64,000 bases of DNA, taken from the NCBI RefSeq assembly GCF_006770285.1, contig NZ_CP017195.1, positions 868,001-932,000 of the forward strand, read 5' to 3'. How positions within the stretch are numbered: position 1 is the first letter of the stretch; every line of letters begins with the position of its first letter. The notes beneath the pieces were generated by a model. It searched no databases, was not told where the DNA came from, and saw only the letters and a list, made by a program, of their open reading frames with translations. Of this stretch, positions 1 to 9,354 are shown piece by piece. The stretch is from Lactococcus paracarnosus. GTDB lineage: Bacteria; Bacillota; Bacilli; Lactobacillales; Streptococcaceae. The translations under genes were made by a program, and so were the position numbers.

Positions 1-1
1 T

Positions 2-310
2 ACCAAGGGGATTGGGTTAGGACTTGATATTCATCAGATGATTAAGAGCCCAACTTATACCATAGCAAGGGAGTACCAGGGTCGACTGCCTTTATATCAT
101 TTGGATGTGTATCGAATAGGAGATGATCCAGATTCGATTGATTTAGATGAGTATTTATTTAATGATGGTGTGACAGTTATTGAGTGGGGTAACTTATTAG
201 GACAAGCCTTACCTGATAGCTATTTGGAAATTATCTTTGAGTATGTGGCAGATGGTCGTACTGTGAAATTACTTGCTCATGGCGATCACTATCAGCAATA
301 TCTAAATTGA
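2..310 (+). CDS. tsaE: TsaE, tRNA t6A37 threonylcarbamoyladenosine synthesis ATPase (3' part only)
   Basis: This is the C-terminal ~100 residues of the P-loop ATPase that works with TsaB and TsaD to make threonylcarbamoyl-adenosine at position 37 of ANN-decoding tRNAs. The reading frame is open from base 2; the Walker A part lies outside the window. Family motifs are visible in order: SPTYTIAREY, LYHLDVYRI and VIEWGN, which are typical of TsaE after the P-loop. The ATG at 38 is an internal Met, not a start. The gene ends at TGA 308-310, and an acetyltransferase gene follows after 75 bases, the usual tsaE neighbourhood in streptococci and lactococci. Confidence 0.9.
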   Translation, partial: TKGIGLGLDIHQMIKSPTYTIAREYQGRLPLYHLDVYRIGDDPDSIDLDEYLFNDGVTVIEWGNLLGQALPDSYLEIIFEYVADGRTVKLLAHGDHYQQYLN

Positions 311-385
311 TGACATTTGTATAAAAAGTTGTTTTAAAAGACAACTAGCCATGCCATGCCATGACACATTGACTAAAGGAAAACT

Positions 386-901
386 ATGACAGAAATTATT
401 ATCAGAGAAGCACAAGCTCAGGATGCTGAGCAACTCATTACATTTTTAAATGCTGTTGGGAAACAATCTCATTTTTTGACACTCGATGATGCAGGTATTT
501 TGATGACATCAGAGCAGATGGCCACTTATTTAACTCAAATCTATGAAAAAGATAATAATATCTATTTATTAGCATTTATATCAGACAAACTGGCTGGTGT
601 CATTAGTTTAACAGCTGATTTTCATGAGCGAGTGAGACATATCGGGGAGCTATTTATTGCAGTTGATAAGGCTTTCCAAGGCTACGGTATTGGTCAGTTG
701 TTAATGACTGATTTACTGGACTATGTAGCAGAAGTAGGAAGCATACAGCGACTAGAACTGCAAGTTCAAAAACGGAATACAAGAGCAGTTCATCTGTATC
801 AAAAACATGGTTTTGAGGTAGAATCAATTAGAAAATATGGTGCTAGAGATGAACATGGCCAACTGATAGATGTATTAGAGATGGTTCAATTTTTTGACTA
901 A
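386..901 (+). CDS. GNAT-family N-acetyltransferase
   Basis: A 171-residue cytosolic acetyltransferase that should move an acetyl group from acetyl-CoA to an unidentified amine. The acetyl-CoA loop is seen as QGYGIGQLL around residues 97-105, and the C-terminal strand/helix motif as RNTRAVHLYQKHGFEVE around 130-146, both typical of GNAT proteins. The start ATG follows an AAGGAAAA ribosome site. It sits between tsaE and an LCP-family gene, all on the same strand; the context does not give the substrate. It could be a protein or small-molecule acetylase. Confidence 0.85.
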   Translation: MTEIIIREAQAQDAEQLITFLNAVGKQSHFLTLDDAGILMTSEQMATYLTQIYEKDNNIYLLAFISDKLAGVISLTADFHERVRHIGELFIAVDKAFQGYGIGQLLMTDLLDYVAEVGSIQRLELQVQKRNTRAVHLYQKHGFEVESIRKYGARDEHGQLIDVLEMVQFFD

Positions 902-956
902 CATTACATGTTTGTGACAAATATTCTTTTTAAGTTTTTGATAGCGCTTTTTTTGG

Positions 957-969
957 TAAAATAGATATA
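957..969 (+). promoter_or_regulatory. Extended -10 promoter of the LCP gene, placed for a leaderless mRNA
   Basis: TGG followed by TAAAAT (957-962) forms an extended -10 element. The predicted transcription start is at 968-969, which is the A of the LCP start codon. No GGAG-like ribosome site precedes that ATG. There is only a weak -35 candidate. Confidence 0.5.
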
Positions 970-2180
970 TGACAGAAATTGAAAAAGTATCTCGTAGTAA
1001 AAAGCAGGCTAGTCGCAAAAATAGAAAATATAAAAAAAATGGGAAACCTAAAATGGCTCTTTGGAAGAAGTTATTATTAACTTTAACCTTAGCTATTTTC
1101 CTCTTTTTGGGTGCAATTTTTGCCTATAGTGCTATTGTGCTAAATAAAACTGAAGACGTTTTTAAATCTACATTTTCAGATTTAGGCTTGAAGTCATCAA
1201 AGAAAAGTGATGACATTATAAAGGCGACGCAACCATTGACAATATTATTAATGGGTGTAGATACTGGTGACGAAGGTCGTTCAGATCCCTGGGCAGGTCA
1301 ATCTGATACGATGATTATCATGACACTCAACCCTAAAACCCATACGACGACGATGGTGTCCTTAGAGCGAGATATGCTAACGGATATCGTAGATAAAAAC
1401 GGTAAAATTATTGACACAGCAAAGCTAAATGCAGCTTATGCTAATGGTGGTGCTGTGAACGCTGTATCGACGATTCAACAACAGATAGGCTTAGATATTG
1501 ATAAGTATGCTCTGATTAATATGAACGGCTTAAAAGAGCTTGTAGACGCTGTTGGTGGAGTTGATGTAAACAATACGTTAGGGGACACGATTTCGATAGA
1601 AGAAACTGAACCTGATTATAAAGCCACAGTTGAACCTGGTAAGCAACATATTAATGGTGACCAGGCACTGGTTTATTCAAGAATGCGCCATCAAGATCCT
1701 GAAGGAGACATCGGTAGGCAAGCACGTCAAAGAGAAGTAATAGAACAACTCGTCAGTAAAATTTTAAGTTTAAATTCTATTACAAAATATGAGAAAATTT
1801 TAAAAGCAATATCTGGTAATTTGAAAACAGATTTTGCTGTTACGGGTGGTTCTTTAAAAAGTTTAATCGGTTATAAAGATGCATTCCAAAAAATTAGATC
1901 AGTTAAATTACAGGGTGTAGGAGAAATGCTTTCTGATATTTCTTACCAAGTCATGCCTGCAGATAACTTATTGAGTGTTCAAAACGCCTTACGTTTATCT
2001 ATCGGTAAGCCTACGATTGATAGCTTATCGCCAAATATCGTGACTTTTGAAAATTATTTTGGTGGTTATTCGCCAGATGCAACACCACCAACGGTTACAA
2101 CAACTGTTTCTGGCAAATCAACAGATACAGTCTTACAACCAGATGGTAGTGAAGTGTCATCTAAAGCCTCATCTGAATAA
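969..2180 (+). CDS. LytR-CpsA-Psr (LCP) family cell-wall polymer ligase
   Basis: A 403-residue membrane-anchored protein. LCP proteins transfer undecaprenyl-linked wall polymers (teichoic acid or polysaccharide) onto peptidoglycan outside the cell. The N-terminus is short and Lys/Arg-rich, followed by one membrane segment at about residues 31-55 and then the LCP domain from about 88 to 250. Visible family marks are ILLMGVDTG, SDTMIIMTLNP, VSLERDM and the arginine-rich GRQARQREVIEQL. The C-terminal ~50 residues are Thr/Ser-rich and low in complexity. The start has no ribosome site and lies 7 bases after a -10 box. A strong terminator follows at 2232. Confidence 0.9.
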   Translation: MTEIEKVSRSKKQASRKNRKYKKNGKPKMALWKKLLLTLTLAIFLFLGAIFAYSAIVLNKTEDVFKSTFSDLGLKSSKKSDDIIKATQPLTILLMGVDTGDEGRSDPWAGQSDTMIIMTLNPKTHTTTMVSLERDMLTDIVDKNGKIIDTAKLNAAYANGGAVNAVSTIQQQIGLDIDKYALINMNGLKELVDAVGGVDVNNTLGDTISIEETEPDYKATVEPGKQHINGDQALVYSRMRHQDPEGDIGRQARQREVIEQLVSKILSLNSITKYEKILKAISGNLKTDFAVTGGSLKSLIGYKDAFQKIRSVKLQGVGEMLSDISYQVMPADNLLSVQNALRLSIGKPTIDSLSPNIVTFENYFGGYSPDATPPTVTTTVSGKSTDTVLQPDGSEVSSKASSE

Positions 2181-2231
2181 AAAAGATATTAATTTTTACA
2201 GATATCTAGTAAATATGACAACTATATTCTT

Positions 2232-2259
2232 AAAAAAGTTGACTAGCATCAACTTTTTT
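2232..2259 (+). terminator. Rho-independent terminator after the LCP gene
   Basis: The inverted repeat AAAAAAGTTGA / TCAACTTTTTT has a 6-base loop and ends in a T tract, 50 bases after the LCP stop. Confidence 0.85.
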
Positions 2260-2282
2260 GATAGAATTAAGTAGTTGTGTTT

Positions 2283-2356
2283 GGTCTCATAGCTCAGCTG
2301 GATAGAGCATTCGCCTTCTAAGCGAACGGTCGCAGGTTCGAATCCTGCTGGGATCA
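2283..2356 (+). tRNA. tRNA-Arg (anticodon UCU)
   Basis: A 74-base cloverleaf. The acceptor GGTCTCA pairs with TGGGATC before discriminator A. The D arm is AGCTCAGCTGGATAGAGC. The anticodon stem TTCGC/GCGAA holds the loop CTTCTAA, giving TCT at 34-36. The T arm contains GGTTCGAATCC. CCA is not encoded. It reads AGA (and AGG) codons. Confidence 0.97.
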
Positions 2357-2363
2357 TTTAAAT

Positions 2364-2405
2364 AAGCTCTAAACCCTAGGTATTGATAGGTTTAGAGCTT
2401 TTCTT
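2364..2405 (+). terminator. Terminator after tRNA-Arg
   Basis: AAGCTCTAAACC pairs with GGTTTAGAGCTT, followed by a T-rich stretch, 8 bases past the tRNA end. Confidence 0.85.
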
Positions 2406-2587
2406 GTGCCAAATTTGTGTTAGCTGTTTGATAGACTTAATCGAGATGTATGCAAAATAATAGCTGTCTGTTTAACCGATTGCATCTATCAGCATAATAG
2501 GCTTGAAGTAATAGCAAAATGGCGATATTAGGTATGGTGATTTGGTATACTTATAAAGTATGAACTAGCTAAAGATAGAGGAGCCCT

Positions 2588-3073
2588 ATGCCAATAAATA
2601 AAGTAACTAGACTAGCGATTTTAACAGCCCTTTCTTGTGTACTCAGGTTTAGTATGAGTGCATTGCCAAATGTTAAACCAATCACAGCCCTTTTTTTTGT
2701 TATCATGCTGTGCTTTGGTTTAAGTGATGCGATACTGGTCAGTGCATTGACTATGATACTAACTGGTCTTCTGATGGGATTTTCAATTATCATCGTTGGG
2801 CAAATTGTATCATATGCCATTATTTTAACGATAGCGAGTATTTTATGTCGTATGTTAAACAACTTAATCATTAGAACAGGACTAGTCTTTCTACTTACCA
2901 TGCTATATGGTTTCGTGATTTCTATCTTTTCAGCTTATTTATTTGGTGCTAGTTTTTGGCCGTTTTGGCTTGGCGGTTTAACGTTTGATTTGGCACATGC
3001 TATATCGACAGCCTTATTTTTCCCCATTATATTTGGGATATTTAACAGGTTATTAAAGCAAAAAGTTATATAA
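2588..3073 (+). CDS. ECF transporter substrate-binding (S) component-like membrane protein
   Basis: A 161-residue very hydrophobic protein with about five or six membrane segments. The N-terminal pattern (LAILTALSCVLRF...LPNVKPITA) matches the vitamin-uptake S components of energy-coupling factor transporters, which bind a vitamin and dock on a shared EcfAA'T module. The module itself is not in this window. Substrate cannot be told from sequence; cobalamin-like or unknown S types share the PNVKP segment. The start ATG follows AGAGGAG with 6-7 bases spacing. An extended -10 (TGG TATACT at 2546-2551) lies upstream, so the gene is probably transcribed alone. Confidence 0.7.
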   Translation: MPINKVTRLAILTALSCVLRFSMSALPNVKPITALFFVIMLCFGLSDAILVSALTMILTGLLMGFSIIIVGQIVSYAIILTIASILCRMLNNLIIRTGLVFLLTMLYGFVISIFSAYLFGASFWPFWLGGLTFDLAHAISTALFFPIIFGIFNRLLKQKVI

Positions 3074-3177
3074 AGGATCGTTTACTGATAGCGTTAGGTA
3101 CATAGTATATTTTTAATATATCAGTAATTATATTTATCGTGTGATATAATAAAACAAATAGTGAAGGAGAAGCGTTA

Positions 3178-4128
3178 ATGAAATTAAAAAAATTTGGGAT
3201 ATTTTCAGTTGTGGTTACTAGTGCGATTGTGTTAACAGCTTGTAGTACAACAAATAATAAAGCGACTTTTATCAAAGATAATGAGACACTTTCAAAATCA
3301 AGTACACAAAAGTTTGATATGAATTTAGAGAAGCTAAAGGTTACGGCGAGTGGAGATAAAAAAATGTATGCGCCTATCATTAATGGCTACTTAGCTGATT
3401 TTAAACTATCAGGAGAGTCCAGCACAGATGGGAAAAATGCGGCAGTGACGCTCAAATTTAACATGCTGGGTCAGAGTATTCCCATAGACATGATTTTAAA
3501 GGAAAAAAATTCATACCTTAAACTGGATACACTTGAGCCTGTTTTAAATCTATATATGCAAACGACTGGTGCGAGTGCCTATTATAATAGGTTAGATATG
3601 ACGCCTATTAAGGGAAAATATCTAGATATAAATGCGATAGCTAAAGAAAGCGGCCAAGCTAGCAAGGACGTGACATCGCTAACGCAAGCGCAAACAAAAA
3701 AAGCAACTGAGCAAGCGCTAGATGTCTTAGATAAATCGGACTTTAGCAAGGACGGGTCTGCTATTACCTTAACCGTGTCGGGTAAAAACATAGCGAAAGT
3801 AACTAAAGCCTATATCAATGCACTGCCTAAAGATGCACAAGCATCATTTGAGGATATGACAAAGCAAAAAGACTTAGATAAAGAGATAGCAGACGTGATT
3901 AAAACAATCACGATCACGACTGATAGCAAAAAGAAAACATCACATATGACGATTGCTTTCACTGGTAAAGAAACCGATGGTGTCGGATTATCTGGTGAAG
4001 CTTCATTAGATATGGTGTATTCTGATAAAAAAGCAACGGTCAAAGTACCTGCTGATACAGATGTCATTAAATCAACAGATGAGTTGACTAAACTAATAGC
4101 TGAATCCATGCAGCTTAAGACAAACTAA
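3178..4128 (+). CDS. Putative secreted lipoprotein of unknown function
   Basis: A 316-residue protein with a lipoprotein signal peptide: basic start, hydrophobic core and lipobox LTAC with Cys at residue 22, so it should be lipid-anchored on the outer face of the membrane. The rest is Lys-, Thr- and Ser-rich and looks like beta-strand alternation (for example TASGDKKMY, AAVTLKFNM, SHMTIAFTG), reminiscent of LppX/LolA-fold lipoproteins, but I do not recognise a family. A GAAGGAGA ribosome site sits 8-9 bases before the ATG, with TATAAT (near 3143) further up. A strong terminator follows, so this is probably a single-gene unit. Confidence 0.75.
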   Translation: MKLKKFGIFSVVVTSAIVLTACSTTNNKATFIKDNETLSKSSTQKFDMNLEKLKVTASGDKKMYAPIINGYLADFKLSGESSTDGKNAAVTLKFNMLGQSIPIDMILKEKNSYLKLDTLEPVLNLYMQTTGASAYYNRLDMTPIKGKYLDINAIAKESGQASKDVTSLTQAQTKKATEQALDVLDKSDFSKDGSAITLTVSGKNIAKVTKAYINALPKDAQASFEDMTKQKDLDKEIADVIKTITITTDSKKKTSHMTIAFTGKETDGVGLSGEASLDMVYSDKKATVKVPADTDVIKSTDELTKLIAESMQLKTN

Positions 4129-4150
4129 GTTTATCGCCATTTTGAAATCA

Positions 4151-4188
4151 AAAAACGAAGTCGTATGATATCATGCAACTTCGTTTTT
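4151..4188 (+). terminator. Terminator after the lipoprotein gene
   Basis: AAAAACGAAGT and ACTTCGTTTTT form a near-perfect stem ending in T residues, 22 bases after the stop. Confidence 0.85.
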
Positions 4189-4209
4189 GATTAATGAGAA
4201 AAATATAAA

Positions 4210-4276
4210 ATGCAAGCGATTGCATTATTTGATATTTGTGCTAGAATAGAGTTGTATTATTATGAAAACGATTACA
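4210..4276 (+). promoter_or_regulatory. Promoter of the amylase gene with two cre/operator-like sites
   Basis: ATGCAAGCGATTGCA (4210-4224) and ATGAAAACGATTACA (4262-4276) both fit the cre consensus WTGNAANCGNWNNCW. They flank a promoter: TTGCAT (4220-4225), 16-base spacer, TG-extended TAGAAT (4242-4247). The first site overlaps the -35 box and the second lies just past the start point, so a bound CcpA or LacI-type protein should repress. The second site shares 13 bases with the one before mapA. Confidence 0.65.
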
Positions 4277-4294
4277 TGTTTAGTGGAGGAAGTT

Positions 4295-6097
4295 ATGAAT
4301 CTAGCAGCAATTTATCATCGACCTGAATCAGAGTATGCCTATCTATATACCGCAACTGACTTGCACATTCGTTTACGTACCGGACTTAATGATATTGAGA
4401 AAGTCAGTGTGATATCCGGAGATCCGTATGATACACCAGGAGGCGTCTGGCATCAAGAAGCAGCTGTCGAGATGCTCGCATCTTTGAAAACAGATACACA
4501 TCAATACTGGCAAGCAACGCTTCATGCACCTCACAATAGATTAAACTATGGCTTTATCTTGACCGATTTTTCAGGTCAATCTATTTTTTATGGGGATCAA
4601 GGGTTTGAAGCAGTACCTGAGGCTAGTCCGTCAGCTCAAGATAGTGAGACTAACTTAATGGGATCAAATGCTTATTTTAAAATGCCTTATTTTCAGGAAA
4701 TTGATCGCTTTAAGGCACCTGAATGGGTCAAGCAAACGATTTGGTATCAAATTTTTCCTGAGCGTTTCGCGAATGGTGATCAAACAAATGATAATGAGGG
4801 AACATTGCCTTGGCAACCTGATGACCATCCTAGTCGTGATGCTTTCTACGGTGGTGATTTAAGAGGTATTATTGACCATCTAGACCATTTAGTTGCTTTA
4901 GGTATCAATGGCATCTATTTAAATCCGATTTTTGAGGCACCAAGCAATCATAAATATGATACGCAAAATTATTTTGAAATTGATCCACATTTTGGTAGCA
5001 AACTTGAGTTTAAAGAGCTGGTAGACACAGCACATGAAAAGGGCATTAAAATCATGTTAGATGCGGTCTTTAATCATATTGGAGATGAAAGTCCGCAGTG
5101 GCAAGATGTCTTGAAAAATGGGCAAGCATCCCAATATGCAGACTGGTTTCATGTTAGAAAATGGCCAGCGACCTATACCCCAACTGATAACTTTGAAGAA
5201 GCACGTGATGCAACCTATGAAACCTTTGCTTTTACACCGCATATGCCAAAGCTGAACACTGCTAACCCAGAAGTACAGGCCTATCTTTTGGAGATTGGGA
5301 CCTATTGGATTCGTGAATTTGGCATAGATGCTTGGCGAATTGATGTGGCTAATGAAGTAGACCATCATTTTTGGAAAAGATTTTATAAAGCAGTGACAGC
5401 CTTAAACCCTGATTTTTATGTCTTAGGGGAAATTTGGACTAGTGCACAGGCTTGGCTAAACGGTGATGAGTTTAATGGTGTGATGAATTATGTCTTCACT
5501 GGATCAATGGTCGATTATTTTGCACGTCGTAAAATCACTGCTGAAAAGATGGTCAGCAACCTGAATACACAGCTGATGCTAAATAGAGATCAAACCAACC
5601 AAATGATGTTTAATTTATTAGATTCGCATGATGCACCTCGCATTTTAAGTATCGCAAAAGGCAACAAGGCTGTCGTTAAACAACTCTACACCTTTATGTT
5701 TTTGCAAGCCGGGACACCTGATATCTATTACGGCAGTGAATATGGTATGACGGGTGAACAAGATCCGGATAATCGTAAACCGATGGTTTGGGAACCAGAT
5801 AAACAAGATCAGGATATGTATCACTTCATGCAAGCTTTAATCCAACTTCGAAAGGATCATTTACAAGTGATTGTAGGAGGAGATTTAAGTTGGGATGTAA
5901 CAGGTGATACTATCCGCTTTACTAGAAAATTAGGCAATACAACTATTTTTGCTTGTTTTAATGCAAGTGCTGAAAGCTATCAACTAGATAAAGGCGTGGG
6001 AGATAGCTTATTTCATAATGGTTATCAGGATGAAACACTCCAACCTAATGGCTTTCTTGTCAGTCTGATTGACAAATCAGGCTGTAAGAAAAGCTGA
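4295..6097 (+). CDS. GH13 neopullulanase / cyclomaltodextrinase-type alpha-glucosidase, intracellular
   Basis: A 600-residue GH13 enzyme without a signal peptide. It should hydrolyse maltodextrins or cyclodextrins in the cytosol, mainly to maltose for the phosphorylase next door. An N-terminal CBM34-like beta domain (about 1-120) precedes the barrel. Conserved regions are visible: DAVFNH (I), DAWRIDVANE with nucleophile Asp (II), GEIWTSA with acid Glu (III) and LLDSHD (IV). The ATG at 4295 is chosen because GGAGGA lies 4 bases upstream. An in-frame ATG at 4262 has no ribosome site and falls inside a cre-like site. Exact substrate preference within the family is uncertain. Confidence 0.88.
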   Translation: MNLAAIYHRPESEYAYLYTATDLHIRLRTGLNDIEKVSVISGDPYDTPGGVWHQEAAVEMLASLKTDTHQYWQATLHAPHNRLNYGFILTDFSGQSIFYGDQGFEAVPEASPSAQDSETNLMGSNAYFKMPYFQEIDRFKAPEWVKQTIWYQIFPERFANGDQTNDNEGTLPWQPDDHPSRDAFYGGDLRGIIDHLDHLVALGINGIYLNPIFEAPSNHKYDTQNYFEIDPHFGSKLEFKELVDTAHEKGIKIMLDAVFNHIGDESPQWQDVLKNGQASQYADWFHVRKWPATYTPTDNFEEARDATYETFAFTPHMPKLNTANPEVQAYLLEIGTYWIREFGIDAWRIDVANEVDHHFWKRFYKAVTALNPDFYVLGEIWTSAQAWLNGDEFNGVMNYVFTGSMVDYFARRKITAEKMVSNLNTQLMLNRDQTNQMMFNLLDSHDAPRILSIAKGNKAVVKQLYTFMFLQAGTPDIYYGSEYGMTGEQDPDNRKPMVWEPDKQDQDMYHFMQALIQLRKDHLQVIVGGDLSWDVTGDTIRFTRKLGNTTIFACFNASAESYQLDKGVGDSLFHNGYQDETLQPNGFLVSLIDKSGCKKS

Positions 6098-6186
6098 TAG
6101 CGCTGCACCGGAAAACATGTGTATAAGCAAGTAGGTCAGCTAAAGCAAGCGCTTGATATGACAGCTTTTACATGCTAAGATAGTGA

Positions 6187-6201
6187 GTGAAAACGATTAC
6201 C
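6187..6201 (+). promoter_or_regulatory. cre/LacI-type operator-like site before mapA
   Basis: TGAAAACGATTAC (6188-6200) is identical over 13 bases to the site at 4263-4275 and matches the cre core. It lies about 50 bases before the mapA start. Confidence 0.6.
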
Positions 6202-6253
6202 TTTATGATTTGATGGGATAGCGAGCTTGCTAACGAATGAGAGAGGAACTAAA

Positions 6254-8539
6254 ATGAATCAAATTAAACGTATTATGGCTGTTGATCCATGGGAAATTAA
6301 ATCTGAAACACTTGAAGTTGACCATCGCAGACTCCAGGAGTCTTTGACAGCTATCGGTAATGGCTATATGGGCATGCGCGGTAATTTTTCAGAAACTTAT
6401 TCAGGTGATCATCACCAAGGATTTTATTTGGCTGGGGTTTGGTATCCTGATAAGACACGTGTTGGCTGGTGGAAAAATGGCTATCCTGAGTATTTTGGTA
6501 AGGCGATTAATGCCTTAAATATTGCCAAGATTCATCTGTTTATTGATGGGAATGAAGTAGACTTAGCTGATAAGCGCATAACAGACTTTAGTATCTCGCT
6601 TGATATGGCTAAAGGTATCTTGAGCTATGGGTATCAGATAGCTGGTGTCGGCGTATCTGCTGAACGCTTCTTTTCTGTCGACACGCGTGAACTAGCTGTC
6701 TTTGCCTTTCGTTTTGAAAATCTTGATGGCAGAAATCATCAGATTCGCATTGGGTCTGTTATTGACGCTGATGTTAAAAATGAAGATGCAAACTATGATG
6801 AACAGTTCTGGCAAGTGCTTGAAAAAGGTCATCGGGAAAACGGGTCATTTATTGCCACACAAACGATTGAAAATCCTTTTGGTATTGAACAGTTTACGGT
6901 TGTGGCCAGTCAAAGCTTTGCAGGTGATTTTGATCAAGTCAATCAAACGACAGCAGAAAAATCAGTGACAGATACGTTTGAAAATGACCTACCAGCTGAT
7001 GGCATCTTAGCCTTTGAAAAGCGTGTTGTCGTGACAACGAGTCGGGATTATGAGGGCTTATCAGCGGTCATCGCAGGAAATGAGGCGATTGTCAAAGAGC
7101 AGGTGATACAGCAGGACTATGCCAGTCTATACCAAGCACAAGTAGCAGTATGGACCAAACGTTGGGACATTTCTGATGTTGTGATTTCTGGCTCTGATGA
7201 AGCGCAGCAAGGGATACGCTTCAATCTCTTTCAGCTATTCTCAACTTATTATGGGGAAGATGACCGACTAAACATTGGCCCTAAAGGCTTTACTGGAGAA
7301 AAATATGGTGGTGCGACTTACTGGGACACAGAAGCCTATGCGGTACCACTTTATCTATCTCTAGCAGATCAAACGGTCACAAAAAACTTATTAACCTATC
7401 GACATAAGCAGTTACCTCAAGCAAAACATAATGCCCAGCAACAAGGCTTAAAAGGTGCCTTGTACCCGATGGTCACTTTTAATGGTGTGGAATGTCATAA
7501 TGAGTGGGAAATTACCTTTGAAGAAATCCACCGTAATGGGGCGATTGCTTATGCTATCTATAATTATACAAACTATAGTGGAGATGACAGCTATTTGGCA
7601 AAAGAAGGCCTTGAGGTACTTGTTGAAATCGCACGTTTCTGGGCAGACCGTGTACACTACTCAGCTCGACATGGGCTTTATATGATTCATGGGGTGACAG
7701 GGCCAAATGAATATGAAAATAATAGCAACAACAACTGGTATACAAACCAACTAGCTGCTTGGGTGTTAACCTATACTGCTGAGAGTTTAGCTAAATATCC
7801 TCGAGCTGATTTAGCAGTTTCCGATATGGAATTAGCAAAATGGGCCGATATTGTCGAGAAGATGTACTTTCCATATGATGAAACAAAAGGTATCTTTGTC
7901 CAGCATGATGGCTACCTAGACAAGGATATTCGACCTGTTACGGCGTTAGCAGCAACTGATTTACCGCTCAATCAAAACTGGTCATGGGATAAGATTCTGC
8001 GGTCACCTTTTATTAAGCAGGCAGATGTCTTACAGGGTATTTACTTTTTTGGCAACAAGTTCACGCTTGAGGAGAAAAGACGTAACTTTGACTTCTATGA
8101 ACCCATGACGGTTCATGAAAGCTCCCTTTCACCATCAGTTCATGCTATCCTTGCGGCTGAACTGGGTAAGGAGCGTAAAGCAGTCGAGATGTATGGGCGA
8201 ACAGCTCGTCTCGATCTTGATAATTATAACAATGACACGCAGGATGGCTTACATATCACATCGATGACTGGCTCTTGGTTAGCCATCGTTCAAGGCTTTG
8301 CACAAATGAAAACATGGGATGGTAAACTGAGCTTTGGGCCATTTCTACCAAGTGATTGGACAGGATATGCCTTTCATATCAATTATCGTGGGTGTTTACT
8401 AAAAATAGCAGTGTCTGACGAAGTCGAGGTAAGTCTGCTATCTGGTGATAGCATCAGTTTGCAAGTCTATGATCAGGCAGTTACCTTGAATGCCGCACAC
8501 CCAATCTATCAAGTGAAAGTGGGTGGTTTAGATGTTTAA
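6254..8539 (+). CDS. mapA: Maltose phosphorylase (GH65)
   Basis: A 761-residue cytosolic enzyme that splits maltose with phosphate into glucose and beta-glucose 1-phosphate. GH65 features are visible: [13 protein letters not shown] near the N-terminus, TYWDTEAY in the (alpha/alpha)6 barrel, [18 protein letters not shown] containing the region of the catalytic Glu, and the C-terminal jelly-roll after HITSMTGSW. Length is usual for the family. The ATG at 6254 is chosen over the in-frame ATG at 6227 because GAGAGGA ends 6 bases upstream of it. The gene overlaps pgmB by 8 bases, so the two are translationally coupled. Trehalose or kojibiose phosphorylases are related alternatives, but the neighbours favour maltose. 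Confidence 0.93.
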   Translation: MNQIKRIMAVDPWEIKSETLEVDHRRLQESLTAIGNGYMGMRGNFSETYSGDHHQGFYLAGVWYPDKTRVGWWKNGYPEYFGKAINALNIAKIHLFIDGNEVDLADKRITDFSISLDMAKGILSYGYQIAGVGVSAERFFSVDTRELAVFAFRFENLDGRNHQIRIGSVIDADVKNEDANYDEQFWQVLEKGHRENGSFIATQTIENPFGIEQFTVVASQSFAGDFDQVNQTTAEKSVTDTFENDLPADGILAFEKRVVVTTSRDYEGLSAVIAGNEAIVKEQVIQQDYASLYQAQVAVWTKRWDISDVVISGSDEAQQGIRFNLFQLFSTYYGEDDRLNIGPKGFTGEKYGGATYWDTEAYAVPLYLSLADQTVTKNLLTYRHKQLPQAKHNAQQQGLKGALYPMVTFNGVECHNEWEITFEEIHRNGAIAYAIYNYTNYSGDDSYLAKEGLEVLVEIARFWADRVHYSARHGLYMIHGVTGPNEYENNSNNNWYTNQLAAWVLTYTAESLAKYPRADLAVSDMELAKWADIVEKMYFPYDETKGIFVQHDGYLDKDIRPVTALAATDLPLNQNWSWDKILRSPFIKQADVLQGIYFFGNKFTLEEKRRNFDFYEPMTVHESSLSPSVHAILAAELGKERKAVEMYGRTARLDLDNYNNDTQDGLHITSMTGSWLAIVQGFAQMKTWDGKLSFGPFLPSDWTGYAFHINYRGCLLKIAVSDEVEVSLLSGDSISLQVYDQAVTLNAAHPIYQVKVGGLDV

Positions 8540-9203
8540 AGCAGTTCTATTTGATTTAGATGGTGTGATTACAGATACGGCTAATTATCATTTTCTTGCC
8601 TGGGAAAAACTTGCCAAGCAGATTGGTATTACGATAGACAGGACATTTAATGAGCAACTCAAAGGCGTATCACGCGAGGAATCTCTACGTCGTATTCTAA
8701 AACATGGCGGTCTTGAAAAGACCTTTACGACGGATGAATTTGCCCAGATGGCAGCAGACAAAAATAAAAACTATGTGGAGATGATACAAGCTGTATCGCC
8801 TCAGGATGTCTATCCAGGTATTTTAAGCTTACTCAAGGCACTACGCCGTCATGATATCAAGATTGCGCTAGCCTCTGCCTCTAAAAATGGCCCGTTTTTG
8901 CTAGAAAAAATGGCGCTTACTCAGTATTTTGATGCCATTGCAGATCCTGCTAAAGTAGCCGAAAGTAAACCAGCGCCGGATATTTTTCTAGCAGCTGCGG
9001 CAGGTGTCAATGTGGCGATTCAAGAGACGATCGGGATTGAGGATGCTGCTGCAGGTATTGCAGCAATTAAAGCTGCTCATGCCTTGCCAATAGGTGTCGG
9101 AAATGCTGATATCCTTGGTGCTGATATCGCAATCGTTGGCAATACGCGTGAGCTGACGCTTGATTTTTTGACAGAAGTATGGGAAAATGATAACAATATA
9201 TGA
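8532..9203 (+). CDS. pgmB: Beta-phosphoglucomutase
   Basis: A 223-residue HAD-superfamily enzyme that converts beta-glucose 1-phosphate from maltose phosphorylase to glucose 6-phosphate. Motif I is [10 protein letters not shown] with the nucleophile and acid/base Asp residues. The cap follows ([14 protein letters not shown], as in lactococcal PgmB), then motif II ALASAS, the Lys in AESKPAPD, and the metal-binding [10 protein letters not shown]. Its start lies inside the end of mapA. The stop codon at 9201-9203 is also the first three bases of an operator-like site that faces the regulator gene. Confidence 0.94.
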   Translation: MFKAVLFDLDGVITDTANYHFLAWEKLAKQIGITIDRTFNEQLKGVSREESLRRILKHGGLEKTFTTDEFAQMAADKNKNYVEMIQAVSPQDVYPGILSLLKALRRHDIKIALASASKNGPFLLEKMALTQYFDAIADPAKVAESKPAPDIFLAAAAGVNVAIQETIGIEDAAAGIAAIKAAHALPIGVGNADILGADIAIVGNTRELTLDFLTEVWENDNNI

Positions 9204-9224
9204 AAACGTTTGCGAAAACGTTTT
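9200..9224 (+). promoter_or_regulatory. Double operator-like site before the LacI-type regulator
   Basis: TGAAAACGTTTGC (9201-9213) matches the cre/LacI-type pattern seen before the amylase and mapA genes. A second GAAAACGTTTT half-repeat follows at once (9214-9224). It lies about 130 bases before the regulator start and may serve autoregulation. Confidence 0.5.
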
Positions 9225-9302
9225 TTTACACTTTGAAAAGGCCCAACTATTTTGTTATCGGATGATCAGTCGTTAGCCGAATGAACACCTAATCTGTTAA
9301 TG

Positions 9303-9337
9303 AGCTTTCTAAGTCTGTGATACCAACTTAGAAAGCT
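9303..9337 (+). other. Perfect 12-bp hairpin in the leader of the LacI-type regulator gene
   Basis: AGCTTTCTAAGT (9303-9314) and ACTTAGAAAGCT (9326-9337) are exact reverse complements with an 11-base loop. No T tract follows; the ribosome site AAGGAGG begins a few bases later. It is either an operator or an mRNA structure near the ribosome site, not an ordinary terminator. Confidence 0.6.
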
Positions 9338-9354
9338 GCGAATAAGGAGGAAAT

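Noticed and set aside
2047-2274. Open frame of 75 codons running past the LCP gene end
   Set aside because: Out-of-frame shadow of the LCP C-terminus that continues through the terminator hairpin.
4262-4294. Upstream in-frame start of the amylase gene
   Set aside because: No ribosome site before it and it falls inside a cre-like site, while ATG 4295 follows GGAGGA.
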